Shown one piece after another: positions 25,474-33,443 of a DNA stretch of 64,000 nt (position 1 is its first letter; each line of letters starts with the position of its first letter). The DNA is from VAXT01 sp963827725. GTDB lineage: Bacteria > Actinomycetota > Thermoleophilia > Gaiellales > Gaiellaceae. The stretch is from positions 1,984,001-2,048,000 of the forward strand of contig CAWHBM010000001.1 in assembly GCA_963827725.1 (NCBI GenBank). Reading direction: 5' to 3'. Under the pieces are notes generated by a model that made no database searches, was not told the DNA's origin, and was given only the letters and a program-made list of their open reading frames with translations. A program made the translations under genes and the position numbers.

Positions 25474-26865
25474 TCAGCCCGAGAGGACGCCGGGCAGCGC
25501 GTCGAGGAGGTCGCTCGCGATCATGCCCGCGTCATGCGAAGCCGCAATCGCCGCCCAGTGATGGGCGGTCGCAGCAGCGGCTGTCGCGACCCGAGGCTCC
25601 ATCCCCTTGGCGAGGAACGCAGCGACGATGCCTGTGAGCACGTCGCCGGTTCCGGCAGTGGCGAGGCTCGGGTGGCCGCCGTTGACGAGCGCGCCTGAGC
25701 CGGGAGCGGCGACCACCGTGCCGGTTCCCTTCAACAGGACGACGCAGCGGAACCGCTCGACCGCACGGCGAACCGCCTCGAGCCGGTGCGCGTCTACCCA
25801 CGAGGCCTCCTCGCCGATCAGTCGGCCGAGCTCGCCGGAGTGCGGCGTCAGCACGCGCGGAGCCGGCCACTCGCCGGGCTCGAGCTCCCAGAGGGCATCT
25901 CCGTCGACAACGGCCGGAAGTGAAGCCTCTGCGAGGAGGCGTCGAACGAAGGCCTTCGTGCCTTCGCTTCGGCCGAGGCCCGGGCCCACGGCGAGCGCGC
26001 CGGCCTTGTCGAGGAGCTCGAGCGCCGGCCGGGCGGCCTCCTCCGTCAGAAGTCCGTCGGCGTCGGAAGGCAGCGGGCGCTTGACCGCCTCCAACACCCA
26101 GTTCTCGAAGACGGGCACAATGGGCTCCGGCCCGGCGAGCGTCACGTAGCCCGCATCCGCGCGCAGCGCGGCGAAGGCGGAGAGGCACGGCGCCCCCGAG
26201 AGCCCCGGCGAGCCTCCGGCGACGACGACGTGACCCGAGGTGTACTTGTTGTCCTCCGGGCTTCGACGCGGAACGAGCTCGAGAATCGACCTCGTCACTC
26301 GCGCGTGCTCGGTTTCCGCCGAGTCGAGCCCGATGTCCGCGACTTCGAGATAGCCCGCCAAGTAGGCACCCGGTGTCACGTGGTGCCCGACCTTCTCGCC
26401 ATGGAACGTGACGGTCATGTCGGCGTCGACCGCGGCTCCAGCCACCTCACCTGTCGACGCGTCTACCCCTGAAGGCAGATCGACGGCGAGTACCGGGGCG
26501 CCGAGCTCGTTCATTTGCTCGATCAGCCGCGCGGCACCCGGCCTCGGCTCGCCTTCGAAGCCCGTGCCGAAGAGAGCGTCGATCAGGACGTGGGGATCGC
26601 CGAGATCCTTCTCCTGCCCCTCGGGCTTCGCGTCGACGACGAGGACGTCCCGGCCTTCCTGCTCGAGCACCTGCGCGGCCACGCGACCGTCGCCTCCATT
26701 CGAGCCTCCGCCGCAGACGATCGTGAAAGAGCGGGCGTCTCCGAAGTCCTCGAGCGCGTGCTCGGCAACAGCGCGACCGGCCCGCTCCATGAGCTCCTCG
26801 ACGGAGCCCGGGTAGCGCTCCTCGGCCGCGCGCATCTCAGCGGCCGTGTAAAGAGGCTCAAGCAT
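25474..26865 (-). CDS. nnr: bifunctional NAD(P)HX epimerase/dehydratase
   Basis: A 463-residue metabolite-repair enzyme with two domains. The N-terminal YjeF/AIBP epimerase (residues 1-205) has CGGGSNGGDGRVAAQ and DALFGTGFEGEP. The C-terminal ribokinase-like dehydratase (about 215-463) has SGHVVVAGGSPGLSGAP, GPGLGRSEGTKAFV, LTPHSGELGRL, LLKGTGTVVAAP and TAGTGDVLTGIVAAFLAKG. Together they repair hydrated NAD(P)H. ATG at 26865; 8-base overlap with acpS. The alr neighbour is the usual arrangement in Actinobacteria. Confidence 0.95.
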   Translation of the reverse strand: MLEPLYTAAEMRAAEERYPGSVEELMERAGRAVAEHALEDFGDARSFTIVCGGGSNGGDGRVAAQVLEQEGRDVLVVDAKPEGQEKDLGDPHVLIDALFGTGFEGEPRPGAARLIEQMNELGAPVLAVDLPSGVDASTGEVAGAAVDADMTVTFHGEKVGHHVTPGAYLAGYLEVADIGLDSAETEHARVTRSILELVPRRSPEDNKYTSGHVVVAGGSPGLSGAPCLSAFAALRADAGYVTLAGPEPIVPVFENWVLEAVKRPLPSDADGLLTEEAARPALELLDKAGALAVGPGLGRSEGTKAFVRRLLAEASLPAVVDGDALWELEPGEWPAPRVLTPHSGELGRLIGEEASWVDAHRLEAVRRAVERFRCVVLLKGTGTVVAAPGSGALVNGGHPSLATAGTGDVLTGIVAAFLAKGMEPRVATAAAATAHHWAAIAASHDAGMIASDLLDALPGVLSG

Positions 26866-27223
26866 CCCGGTCGGCGACCAGGCAGACCGCCGTTGCGAGC
26901 TCCTTCGAGTGCGACATCGAGAGGTCGATCGCGCCGGCGCGAACCTTTTCCGCCCAGGCCTTGGTACGCCCGGAGAGCAGGACGCCCGGCTTCGGGCGGC
27001 CAACGATCTCGATCTCGCGCCAGGTGAAACGGACCCCGCAACCGAGCGCCTTGCCGACGGCCTCCTTTCCCGCGAAGCGCGCCGCGTAGTGCTGCGCCGG
27101 GTTTCCGCGGCTGTCGCAATACGTGCGCTCCGCCTCCGTGAAGCAGCGGGCAGCGAACCCCTCGTAGCGGTCGAGCGCGCGCGCGATGCGCTCGATCTCG
27201 ATCAGGTCGGTCCCCACTCGCAT
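26858..27223 (-). CDS. acpS: holo-[acyl-carrier-protein] synthase
   Basis: A 121-residue AcpS-type 4'-phosphopantetheinyl transferase that activates acyl carrier protein. The N-terminal GTDLIEIERIARAL and central ARFAGKEAVGKALG carry the Mg-binding Asp8 equivalent and the Glu of the KEA motif; LSMSHSKELATAVCLV closes the fold. The ATG at 27223 matches the family N-terminus (MRVGTDLIEI). It overlaps nnr by 8 bases and is preceded by the HAD gene 13 bases upstream in the same direction. Confidence 0.95.
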   Translation of the reverse strand: MRVGTDLIEIERIARALDRYEGFAARCFTEAERTYCDSRGNPAQHYAARFAGKEAVGKALGCGVRFTWREIEIVGRPKPGVLLSGRTKAWAEKVRAGAIDLSMSHSKELATAVCLVADRDA

Positions 27224-27236
27224 GGCGCTCGGAATT

Positions 27237-28013
27237 CTAGGAGGAACGTGCCAGGAATCCGGGCACGTCCCCGAGCGAGTCGACGACTGCGTCCGGCTTG
27301 ACGAGGGAGTCTTCGAGCGCCTTCTCCCGGAACTTCCCCGTGCGAACGAGGATCGTCCGGAGGCCGCAGGCTTTGGCGCCGGCGACGTCGGCCTCGAGGT
27401 CGTCACCGACCATCCAGGTCATCTCCGGGTCGGCGTCGAGCGCGTCGAGCGCGGCGCCGAAGAAGGCCGGGCTCGGCTTACCAAGCACGGTCGCCTCCAC
27501 CTCGGCCGCGTATTCGAGCCCGGCGATGAACGCCCCCGAGTCGAGGAGCGGGCCCCGCGAGGTCTGCCACCACCGGTTCTTGTGCAGGCAGTAGAGATCG
27601 GCCCCCGCCTCGAGCTCTGCGAACGCCCGCGCGATGTTCATGTAGCTGAAGACGCGGTTCGGCTCGTCGGTCTCGTCGGCGCCGCCGAACAGGACCGCTT
27701 CGGCCTCCTCGCCGACGAGCTCCACGCCCTCGAGCTCGGAGCGGATCGCGGCCATCGTCAGCGCAAGCACGCGCTTGCCGGCAAGTGTGCGGGCGGCCGC
27801 GCGCGGAGTCGTTTCCAGCTCTTCGTCATCGAGTTCGACTCCGAGAGCGCGGAGGTCCTCCGCGAGGTCGGCCCGCGAGCTCGTCGTGTTGTTGGTCACG
27901 AACCGCAGGCGATGACCTTCGACGCGTAACTGGCGCACCGCGTCACCGACGCCGTCGATCGGGCGGCCCGAAACGTGAAAGACGCCGTCGATGTCAAGGA
28001 GAATGGCGGGCAT
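27237..28013 (-). CDS. HAD-superfamily phosphatase, subfamily IIA
   Basis: A 258-residue NagD/LHPP-type HAD hydrolase. Motif I is LLDIDGVFHV, in which the second Asp of DxD is kept; motif II is FVTNNTTSSRADLAEDL; then LGKPSPAFFGAAL (motif III Lys) and WMVGDDLEADVAGAKACGLRTILVRTGKF (motif IV). This is a C2a cap arrangement. Candidate substrates are p-nitrophenyl phosphate-type or sugar phosphates; the physiological one is unknown. Its ATG shares the CATG at 28011-28014 with the divergent ArfB gene. Confidence 0.88.
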   Translation of the reverse strand: MPAILLDIDGVFHVSGRPIDGVGDAVRQLRVEGHRLRFVTNNTTSSRADLAEDLRALGVELDDEELETTPRAAARTLAGKRVLALTMAAIRSELEGVELVGEEAEAVLFGGADETDEPNRVFSYMNIARAFAELEAGADLYCLHKNRWWQTSRGPLLDSGAFIAGLEYAAEVEATVLGKPSPAFFGAALDALDADPEMTWMVGDDLEADVAGAKACGLRTILVRTGKFREKALEDSLVKPDAVVDSLGDVPGFLARSS

Positions 28014-28419
28014 GGAGCGCGAGTCTATTCGGGTGACGCGCTCGGTCTCGATCCCGCTCTCCGAGATCGAGCTCCGCTTCTCCCGCTCGAGTGGGCCGGG
28101 CGGGCAGCATGCGCAGAAATCGGAGACCCGCGTCGAAGCCGTCTTCGACGTCGAAGCCTCCAGCTCGCTCACCGACCGGCAGAAGCAGCGGGTCCTGCGA
28201 AAGGCCGGCCCGGTCCTGCGCGCGATTGCCCAGGACGAGCGCAGCCAGGCACGGAACCGCGAGCTGGCGACGGAGCGGCTCGCCGAGGCGCTGCGCGACG
28301 CCCTACACGTCCCGCGCCGCCGCAAGCCGACCAAGCCGAGCAGAGCAGCGGTCGAGCGGCGCCTCGAATCGAAGCGCCGGCGATCCCAGACGAAGCGGCT
28401 GCGCCGGCCGCCGAGCTAG
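28012..28419 (+). CDS. arfB: ArfB/YaeJ-type peptidyl-tRNA hydrolase (ribosome rescue)
   Basis: A 135-residue stop-codon-independent release factor that frees stalled ribosomes. G30-G31-Q32 lies in SGPGGQHAQKSETRVEAVFD, followed by a helical region and a basic tail (VPRRRKPTKPSRAAVERRLESKRRR), which in ArfB enters the empty mRNA channel. There is no codon-recognition domain. The ATG at 28012 has AAGGAG ten bases upstream; earlier in-frame ATGs at 27991 and 28003 lack spacing. Its stop overlaps the minus-strand GGDEF gene by 4 bases. Confidence 0.92.
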   Translation: MERESIRVTRSVSIPLSEIELRFSRSSGPGGQHAQKSETRVEAVFDVEASSSLTDRQKQRVLRKAGPVLRAIAQDERSQARNRELATERLAEALRDALHVPRRRKPTKPSRAAVERRLESKRRRSQTKRLRRPPS

Positions 28420-29240
28420 CCCGCGATCTGATCGACCGGTGTTGGAACCGGTCGCAGGTAGCTGCGCATCACCTTTCGGGCGTAGAGCCGCTCGCTCGCC
28501 GCACGGTAGAGCGCAAGCGCGTTGTCGCCTTCCTGTGGGAAGGCCGCCCAACCAATCGTCGCCTTCGTCCGGTCGTCCGCGAGAATCCGTTCGAGACGCG
28601 CCGCGAGCTGAGCGGCTCCATCCGAGGTGTGGACCGACGCGAGAATCGCGAACTCGTCGCTACCGACCCGGGCAACGTCGTCGTCGGGGCCGAGCGAAGT
28701 TGCGATCCGGTCGGCGAGACGGCGCAACGCGTCGTTGCCCGCGGTGAACCCCTCGTCTCGGTTGAAGTCCTTGAGCGCGTCCAGATCGGCGACGAGGAGA
28801 GCAAACGGGCGACCCGAGGACAGGCGCCGGCTGATCGCCGACTCGAAGGCGCGGGTGTTTGGAAGCCCGGTCAGGAGGTCTCGCTCGGCGAGCACGCGGA
28901 GCTCGTTGACCATCGCCCGGTTGCGGGATGCAAACCAACCGATGAGCACGCCAACGGTCACGTACGTGACGCCACGCGTAACAGTGCCCGTCGTCAGCAG
29001 CTCGTGGGAGGGCATGTGCCGGTTGATCAGCACACCCAGCATGTACAGGCCCGTGGCCACCGCTCCCGCAGTCGCTCCGACGCGAGGGCCTGCCGCCATC
29101 GCAGCGAGGGCGATGCTCAGGTAGTAAAAGTGCCCGATCCCGAGGCCGGGTCGCTCGTAGACCAGGAAGCACAAGAAGACCGCCGCCGCCGAGGCGAGCG
29201 CAGCAGAAATGAGGAGCCGTCGCGAAAGAGCCGCAGCCAT
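28416..29240 (-). CDS. membrane-anchored GGDEF-domain diguanylate cyclase
   Basis: A 274-residue protein. Four or five transmembrane segments span residues 8-105. The GGDEF domain (about 118-270) has DLLTGLPNTRAFESAI, LLVADLDALKDFNRDEGFTAGNDALRRLA and the signature VGSDEF, a G-S-D-E-F variant retaining the metal Asp/Glu. The domain end AASERLYARKVM is close to the typical A..ALY.AK. It probably makes c-di-GMP in response to a membrane signal. The GS variant may lower activity. It lies 78 bases downstream of glmS in the same direction. Confidence 0.88.
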   Translation of the reverse strand: MAAALSRRLLISAALASAAAVFLCFLVYERPGLGIGHFYYLSIALAAMAAGPRVGATAGAVATGLYMLGVLINRHMPSHELLTTGTVTRGVTYVTVGVLIGWFASRNRAMVNELRVLAERDLLTGLPNTRAFESAISRRLSSGRPFALLVADLDALKDFNRDEGFTAGNDALRRLADRIATSLGPDDDVARVGSDEFAILASVHTSDGAAQLAARLERILADDRTKATIGWAAFPQEGDNALALYRAASERLYARKVMRSYLRPVPTPVDQIAG

Positions 29241-29318
29241 GCACTCTGACCTTCGCCCAGCGCGCCCGCCGTGGCGTCCCTCATACGGGGGAGCTGACGA
29301 ACTGTGTTGGGAGCCGCG

Positions 29319-31145
29319 CTACTCGACGGTGACGGTCTTCGCGAGATTCCGCGGCTGATCGACGTTCATGCCCCGGAGTCGAGCGATCCGGTAGGCGAGC
29401 AGTTGCAGCGGCAGGATCGCGAGCACCGCCTGCAGGAACGCGGGTGTCTTCGGCACGAAGATGACGTCGTCGGCATGGTGCTGGATGTCTTCGTTCCCGT
29501 CGGTCGCTACGGCGATCACGTGAGCTCCCCGCGCGCGGCTCTCCTGGATGTTCGAGACGACCTTGTCGTAGACGTGCGAGTCCGTGGCGACGCAGACCAC
29601 GGGCGTGTCCTCGTCGAGGAGCGCGATGGGCCCGTGCTTCATCTCGCCGGCCGAATACGCCTCGGTCGGGATGTACGAGATCTCTTTCAGCTTGAGCGCG
29701 CCTTCGAGGGCGACGGGCAGGCCGATGTGGCGTCCGAGGTAGAGGAAGAACGGCTTGTCGTAGTAGCGCTGCGCGATCTCCTCGATCGGATGGTTCCCGT
29801 CGAGGAACTCCTGCATGTGCTCGGGTAGGCGGTAGAGCTCGTCGAGGATGAACTCGATCTCCTCAGGCGGGATCGTCTTCTTCACCCCCGCGAGCTTGAG
29901 CGCGAGCAGGCTGAGCAAGGCAACCTGGGCGGTGAAGGTCTTCGACGCGGCAACGCCGACCTCGAGCCCCGTCCGCGTATACAGGACGGAATCGACCTCG
30001 CGCGTGAGTTGCGAGCCCATCATGTTCGTGATCGCAACGGTGCGCGCGCCCTTCTCGCGAGCGAGCGCCATCGCCGCCAGCACGTCGGCGGTCTCGCCCG
30101 ACTGCGAGATGCCGATCACGAGCGTGTCCTTCGAGAGCACCGGGTTTCGGTAGCGCCACTCGCTCGCGATGTCCGGCTCGACCGGGATGCGCGCCCATTC
30201 CTCGATGATGTAGCGGCCGACGACGCCCGCGTGGTACGAGGTGCCGCAGGCGAGGATCACGATCCGCCGCAGATTGCGAATCTCCTTGTCGCTCAGCCCG
30301 ATCCCTTCGAGCACGAGCTTGCCGTGGCGGACGCGGTCGCCGATCGTCTCGCGCACGCCCTCCGGCTGCTCGTAGATCTCCTTCAGCATGAACGTCTCGT
30401 AGCCGGACTTCTCGGCCGCCTCGTCGTCCCAGTCGATCTCGATCACGTCGCGCTCTACAGCTCCCTCCTCGACGCTCGTGAACGTGGCGCCTTCGGGTGT
30501 GATCGAGACGACCTCGCCGTCCTCGATCAGCTGCATCTGCCTCGTCTCCTTGAGGAACGCCGTGACGGCCGAGGCGAGGAACATCTCGCCTTCGCCGACG
30601 CCGACGAGGAGCGGGCACTGAACGCGGGCTCCGACGAGCTGATTCGGGTGATCGCGGTGGATGACGACGAACGCGAAGTGTCCCTCGAGCTCCCGGTATG
30701 TGGCGCGGACGGCCTCGACGAGATCGCCCTGGTAATGCCGCTCGACGAGATGGAGGACGACCTCGGCATCAGTCTCCGAGCTGAACTTGTGGCCGTCGGA
30801 CTCGAGCGAGCGCTTCAACTCGCGAAAGTTCTCCACGATCCCGTTCAGGACGACGGCGGCCTTGCGCTCGTCGCAGCCCGTCAGCGGATGCGCGTTCTCC
30901 TCGGAGACCCGCCCGTGCGTAGCCCAGCGCGTATGGCCGAGCCCGGTCGAAGACTGCGAGCCGTTGTGCTTTGCGACCTGCTTCAGGTTTTCGAGGTTCC
31001 CGACCGCCCGGAGGTAGTCGAGCCCCTCGTCCTCGAGGAGTGCGAGCCCAGCCGAGTCATAGCCCCGGTACTCGAGGCGCTCTAGGCCATGAATGAGAAG
31101 CGGCTTCGCTCTCCGCGGCCCGACGTATCCGATGATTCCACACAC
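29319..31145 (-). CDS. glmS: glutamine-fructose-6-phosphate aminotransferase (isomerizing)
   Basis: A 608-residue enzyme making glucosamine-6-phosphate, the first committed step to UDP-GlcNAc. The N-terminal Ntn glutaminase starts MCGIIGYVG with catalytic Cys2 and has GHTRWATHG. Two SIS domains follow (GTSYHAGVVGRY, SQSGETADVLAAM, EVGVAASKTFTAQ), ending in NLAKTVTVE. The start is fixed by Cys2. It follows glmM across a 109-base gap containing a terminator-like hairpin, so it may have its own promoter. No glmS ribozyme was recognised. Confidence 0.97.
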   Translation of the reverse strand: MCGIIGYVGPRRAKPLLIHGLERLEYRGYDSAGLALLEDEGLDYLRAVGNLENLKQVAKHNGSQSSTGLGHTRWATHGRVSEENAHPLTGCDERKAAVVLNGIVENFRELKRSLESDGHKFSSETDAEVVLHLVERHYQGDLVEAVRATYRELEGHFAFVVIHRDHPNQLVGARVQCPLLVGVGEGEMFLASAVTAFLKETRQMQLIEDGEVVSITPEGATFTSVEEGAVERDVIEIDWDDEAAEKSGYETFMLKEIYEQPEGVRETIGDRVRHGKLVLEGIGLSDKEIRNLRRIVILACGTSYHAGVVGRYIIEEWARIPVEPDIASEWRYRNPVLSKDTLVIGISQSGETADVLAAMALAREKGARTVAITNMMGSQLTREVDSVLYTRTGLEVGVAASKTFTAQVALLSLLALKLAGVKKTIPPEEIEFILDELYRLPEHMQEFLDGNHPIEEIAQRYYDKPFFLYLGRHIGLPVALEGALKLKEISYIPTEAYSAGEMKHGPIALLDEDTPVVCVATDSHVYDKVVSNIQESRARGAHVIAVATDGNEDIQHHADDVIFVPKTPAFLQAVLAILPLQLLAYRIARLRGMNVDQPRNLAKTVTVE

Positions 31146-31205
31146 CCTGAGCTCCTTTCGGCTGCGGGGCCTTCAGGTGATGTACGTCGACGGTTTGAAG
31201 TCTCT

Positions 31206-31235
31206 AAAAAACGCGCAAAGCCCGGCGTTCGCGCC
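31206..31235 (-). terminator. terminator-like hairpin between glmM and glmS
   Basis: On the minus strand, after glmM, the sequence GGCGCGAACGCC, GGGCTTT and GCGCG is followed by six T residues (A-run at 31206-31211 on the plus strand). GGCG/CGCC and the flanking GCGC repeats can pair. The T-run supports a Rho-independent terminator or attenuator that would separate or tune glmS expression. Confidence 0.5.
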
Positions 31236-31254
31236 CTCCTGCGTCGGAGGTCGG

Positions 31255-32520
31255 TCAACCGAGCTCTCGTAGAACGAGGTTCGAGATGGTAGCACAGAGA
31301 TCTCGCGCCTCGGCGTAGTCCTGAGCCTCCGCGAGGACACGGACAACCGGCTCTGTGCCGGACGGACGAACGAGGATCCGGCCCCTCTCACCGAGCTCCC
31401 CGTTCAGCCGCTCGACCTCTGCCAGGAGGCTCTGCGGGAGGACTTTTGTGGAGACGGGAACGTTCTCCTGGGCCTGCGGATAGTGCGGCATCACCGAGGC
31501 TGCCTCGCGCAGCGTTCGGCCTTTGAGGGCACCGCAGAGGAGAAGAGCCGCGGCGAGGCCGTCGCCGGTCACGTGGTCCCGCAGATAGATGATGTGGCCC
31601 GACTGCTCGCCTCCGAGCGAGCCGCCGTGCCGGCGCAGGGCTTCGAGCACGTACCGGTCGCCGACGTCCGTCGTGATCACGCGGATCCCGCGCTCGCCCA
31701 TGAGCCGGTGGAAACCGAGATTGGTCATCACCGTCACCGCGATCAGACCGACCTTCAGGTCGAGGGCGAGGATCGCGAGGATCTGGTCGCCGTCGACCGA
31801 GGCGCCGTCGGCGTCGACCGCGAGCATGCGGTCGCCATCACCGTCGAAGGCGATGCCGAGATCGAAGCCTCCGTCGCCGACGACCCGTTGCAGGAGCGTC
31901 AGGTCGGTCGCCCCGCAGCCCACGTTGATGTTCTCGCCGTCAGGCGCGGCCGCGACCGGCGAGACTTCTGCGCCGAGACGCTCGAACGCCTGCGGTGCGA
32001 TGCCGGAATACGCCCCGTTCGCACAGTCAACAGCGATCTTGAGCCCGGTCAGGTCACTCCCGAAGCGCTCGAGGATGTGCTCGAAGTAGCTATCTGTCGC
32101 GACCTCGACCCGGTCGATCGAGCCAGGCGTATCGGCGGGCTCGGCGTCGAGGAGAGCCTCGATCTCCTCCTCGGCCTGGTCGGTCAGCTTGCGGCCGTCG
32201 CCGTCGAAGAGCTTGACCCCGTTGTATTCAGGGGGATTGTGCGAGGCGGAGATGACCGCTCCGAGATCGAGAGCGAGCAAGGCCACCGCAGGGGTCGGAA
32301 GCACGCCCGCGAGCACGGCGTTCCCGCCCGCCGACGCCACGCCACGACCGAAAGCCTCCTCGAGCTCGGGGCCGGATCCGCGCGTGTCGCGCCCGACGAA
32401 GACGCGCCCTCGCCCGGACCAGAGGGAGGAGGCACGACCGAGACGCTCGACGAGATCTTCGGTCAGGTCTTGGCCAACGACCCCCCGGACGCCGTCGGTC
32501 CCGAAGTACTTCCGGGCCAA
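31255..32520 (-). CDS. glmM: phosphoglucosamine mutase
   Basis: A 421-residue alpha-D-phosphohexomutase converting glucosamine-6-phosphate to glucosamine-1-phosphate. It has FGTDGVRG at the N-terminus, the phosphoserine loop ISASHNPPEYNG, the metal loop FDGDGDRML, the sugar loop GGEQSGHI and the phosphate loop RPSGTEPVVRV. The start is TTG at 32520, directly after the rpsI stop with no gap, so translation probably follows rpsI. With downstream glmS it forms the amino-sugar arm of wall synthesis. Confidence 0.96.
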   Translation of the reverse strand: MARKYFGTDGVRGVVGQDLTEDLVERLGRASSLWSGRGRVFVGRDTRGSGPELEEAFGRGVASAGGNAVLAGVLPTPAVALLALDLGAVISASHNPPEYNGVKLFDGDGRKLTDQAEEEIEALLDAEPADTPGSIDRVEVATDSYFEHILERFGSDLTGLKIAVDCANGAYSGIAPQAFERLGAEVSPVAAAPDGENINVGCGATDLTLLQRVVGDGGFDLGIAFDGDGDRMLAVDADGASVDGDQILAILALDLKVGLIAVTVMTNLGFHRLMGERGIRVITTDVGDRYVLEALRRHGGSLGGEQSGHIIYLRDHVTGDGLAAALLLCGALKGRTLREAASVMPHYPQAQENVPVSTKVLPQSLLAEVERLNGELGERGRILVRPSGTEPVVRVLAEAQDYAEARDLCATISNLVLRELG

Positions 32521-32916
32521 TTAGCGCTTAGAAAACTGGGGCGCTTTGCGGGCCTTGTGGAGGCCGGCCTTCTTGCGCTCGACCTTGCGCGCATCGCGGG
32601 TGAGGAAGCCCTCGCGCTTGAGCGGGATCCGCAGCTCGGGATCGGCCTCGACGAGCGCTCGCGCAATGCCGTGCCGAACCGCACCCGCCTGGCCGGACGG
32701 GCCGCCGCCCTGTACGCGGGCACGAAGGTCGTAGCGGCCTTCGGCACCGGCGAGCTTGAGCGGAGACATCACGGACGTCCGGTGTGCAGCGCGCGGAAAG
32801 TAGTCCTCGAGCGTGCGCCCGTTGATCCAGGTCGTGCCGTCGCCGGGACGCAGGATCACGCGCGCGACGGAGGTCTTCCGCTTGCCGGTGCCCTGGTAGG
32901 AAGCCTGCTCAGCCAT
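32521..32916 (-). CDS. rpsI: 30S ribosomal protein S9 (uS9)
   Basis: A 131-residue ribosomal protein. It has GTGKRKTSVARVIL near the N-terminus, the SPLKLAG segment, GGGPSGQAGAVRHGIARAL, and the invariant C-terminal tail KAPQFSKR that reaches the P-site tRNA. It overlaps the rplM end by 8 bases, the usual L13-S9 pair. The stop abuts the glmM start. Confidence 0.98.
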   Translation of the reverse strand: MAEQASYQGTGKRKTSVARVILRPGDGTTWINGRTLEDYFPRAAHRTSVMSPLKLAGAEGRYDLRARVQGGGPSGQAGAVRHGIARALVEADPELRIPLKREGFLTRDARKVERKKAGLHKARKAPQFSKR

Positions 32917-33355
32917 TCCCGTTCTCCAGTGGCAGCGGCTTGGGCGCCTGCGCCTCGTGGGGATGCTCCGGGCCGGCGTAGATCTTCAGCTTGAGGAGCT
33001 GGGCGCGGCCGAGCCGGTTTCGAGGGAGCATTCCTCTCACGGCCTTGCGCAGAACCTCGGTCGGGCGGCGCTTGAGCTCTTCGCGCAGCGGGCGGCTACG
33101 AAGCCCGCCCGGATAGCCGGAGTGCCTGTAGTACATCTTGTCGTCGAGCTTCTTGCCGGTGACGGCGATCTTCTCTGCGTTGACGACGACAACGAAGTCG
33201 CCGGTGTCGACGTGCGGTGTGTATTGCGGCTTGCCCTTGCCGCGCAGTGCCTCGGCGATCTGCGTCGCGAGACGCCCGAGGGTCTTGCCCTCGGCGTCGA
33301 CGACGTACCAGTGGCGCTCGATCTCGCCCGGCTTTGCATTCCATGTCTTCTGCAT
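32909..33355 (-). CDS. rplM: 50S ribosomal protein L13 (uL13)
   Basis: A 148-residue ribosomal protein. WYVVDAEGKTLGRLATQIA, the HVDTGDFVVVVNAEKI core, KMYYRHSGYPGG and VRGMLPRNRLGR are family hallmarks. The C-terminus is slightly extended (AQAPKPLPLENGNG). ATG at 33355. No clear Shine-Dalgarno sequence precedes it; instead an 11-bp perfect hairpin ends ten bases upstream, which may matter for its control. First gene of rplM-rpsI-glmM. Confidence 0.98.
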   Translation of the reverse strand: MQKTWNAKPGEIERHWYVVDAEGKTLGRLATQIAEALRGKGKPQYTPHVDTGDFVVVVNAEKIAVTGKKLDDKMYYRHSGYPGGLRSRPLREELKRRPTEVLRKAVRGMLPRNRLGRAQLLKLKIYAGPEHPHEAQAPKPLPLENGNG

Positions 33356-33365
33356 CAGATTGAAC

Positions 33366-33391
33366 CCGTGCCAGACTGAAGTCTGGCACGG
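33366..33391 (-). promoter_or_regulatory. perfect 11-bp hairpin directly upstream of rplM
   Basis: CCGTGCCAGAC (33366-33376) pairs perfectly with GTCTGGCACGG (33381-33391) around a four-base loop. On the rplM strand it ends ten bases before the ATG and covers where a ribosome-binding site should be. It may be a translational operator for L13, or one of the window's REP-like hairpins. There is no T-run for a terminator of the upstream transporter. Confidence 0.5.
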
Positions 33392-33443
33392 AAGATAAAA
33401 GTGGCGAGCTTCAAGCCCGCCGGCGCGGGATCCTACCAGCAGA

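Noticed and set aside
31146..31254. glmS ribozyme upstream of glmS
   Set aside because: The gap is short, contains no recognisable ribozyme core, and the class is known from Firmicutes; a terminator-like hairpin explains the T-run.
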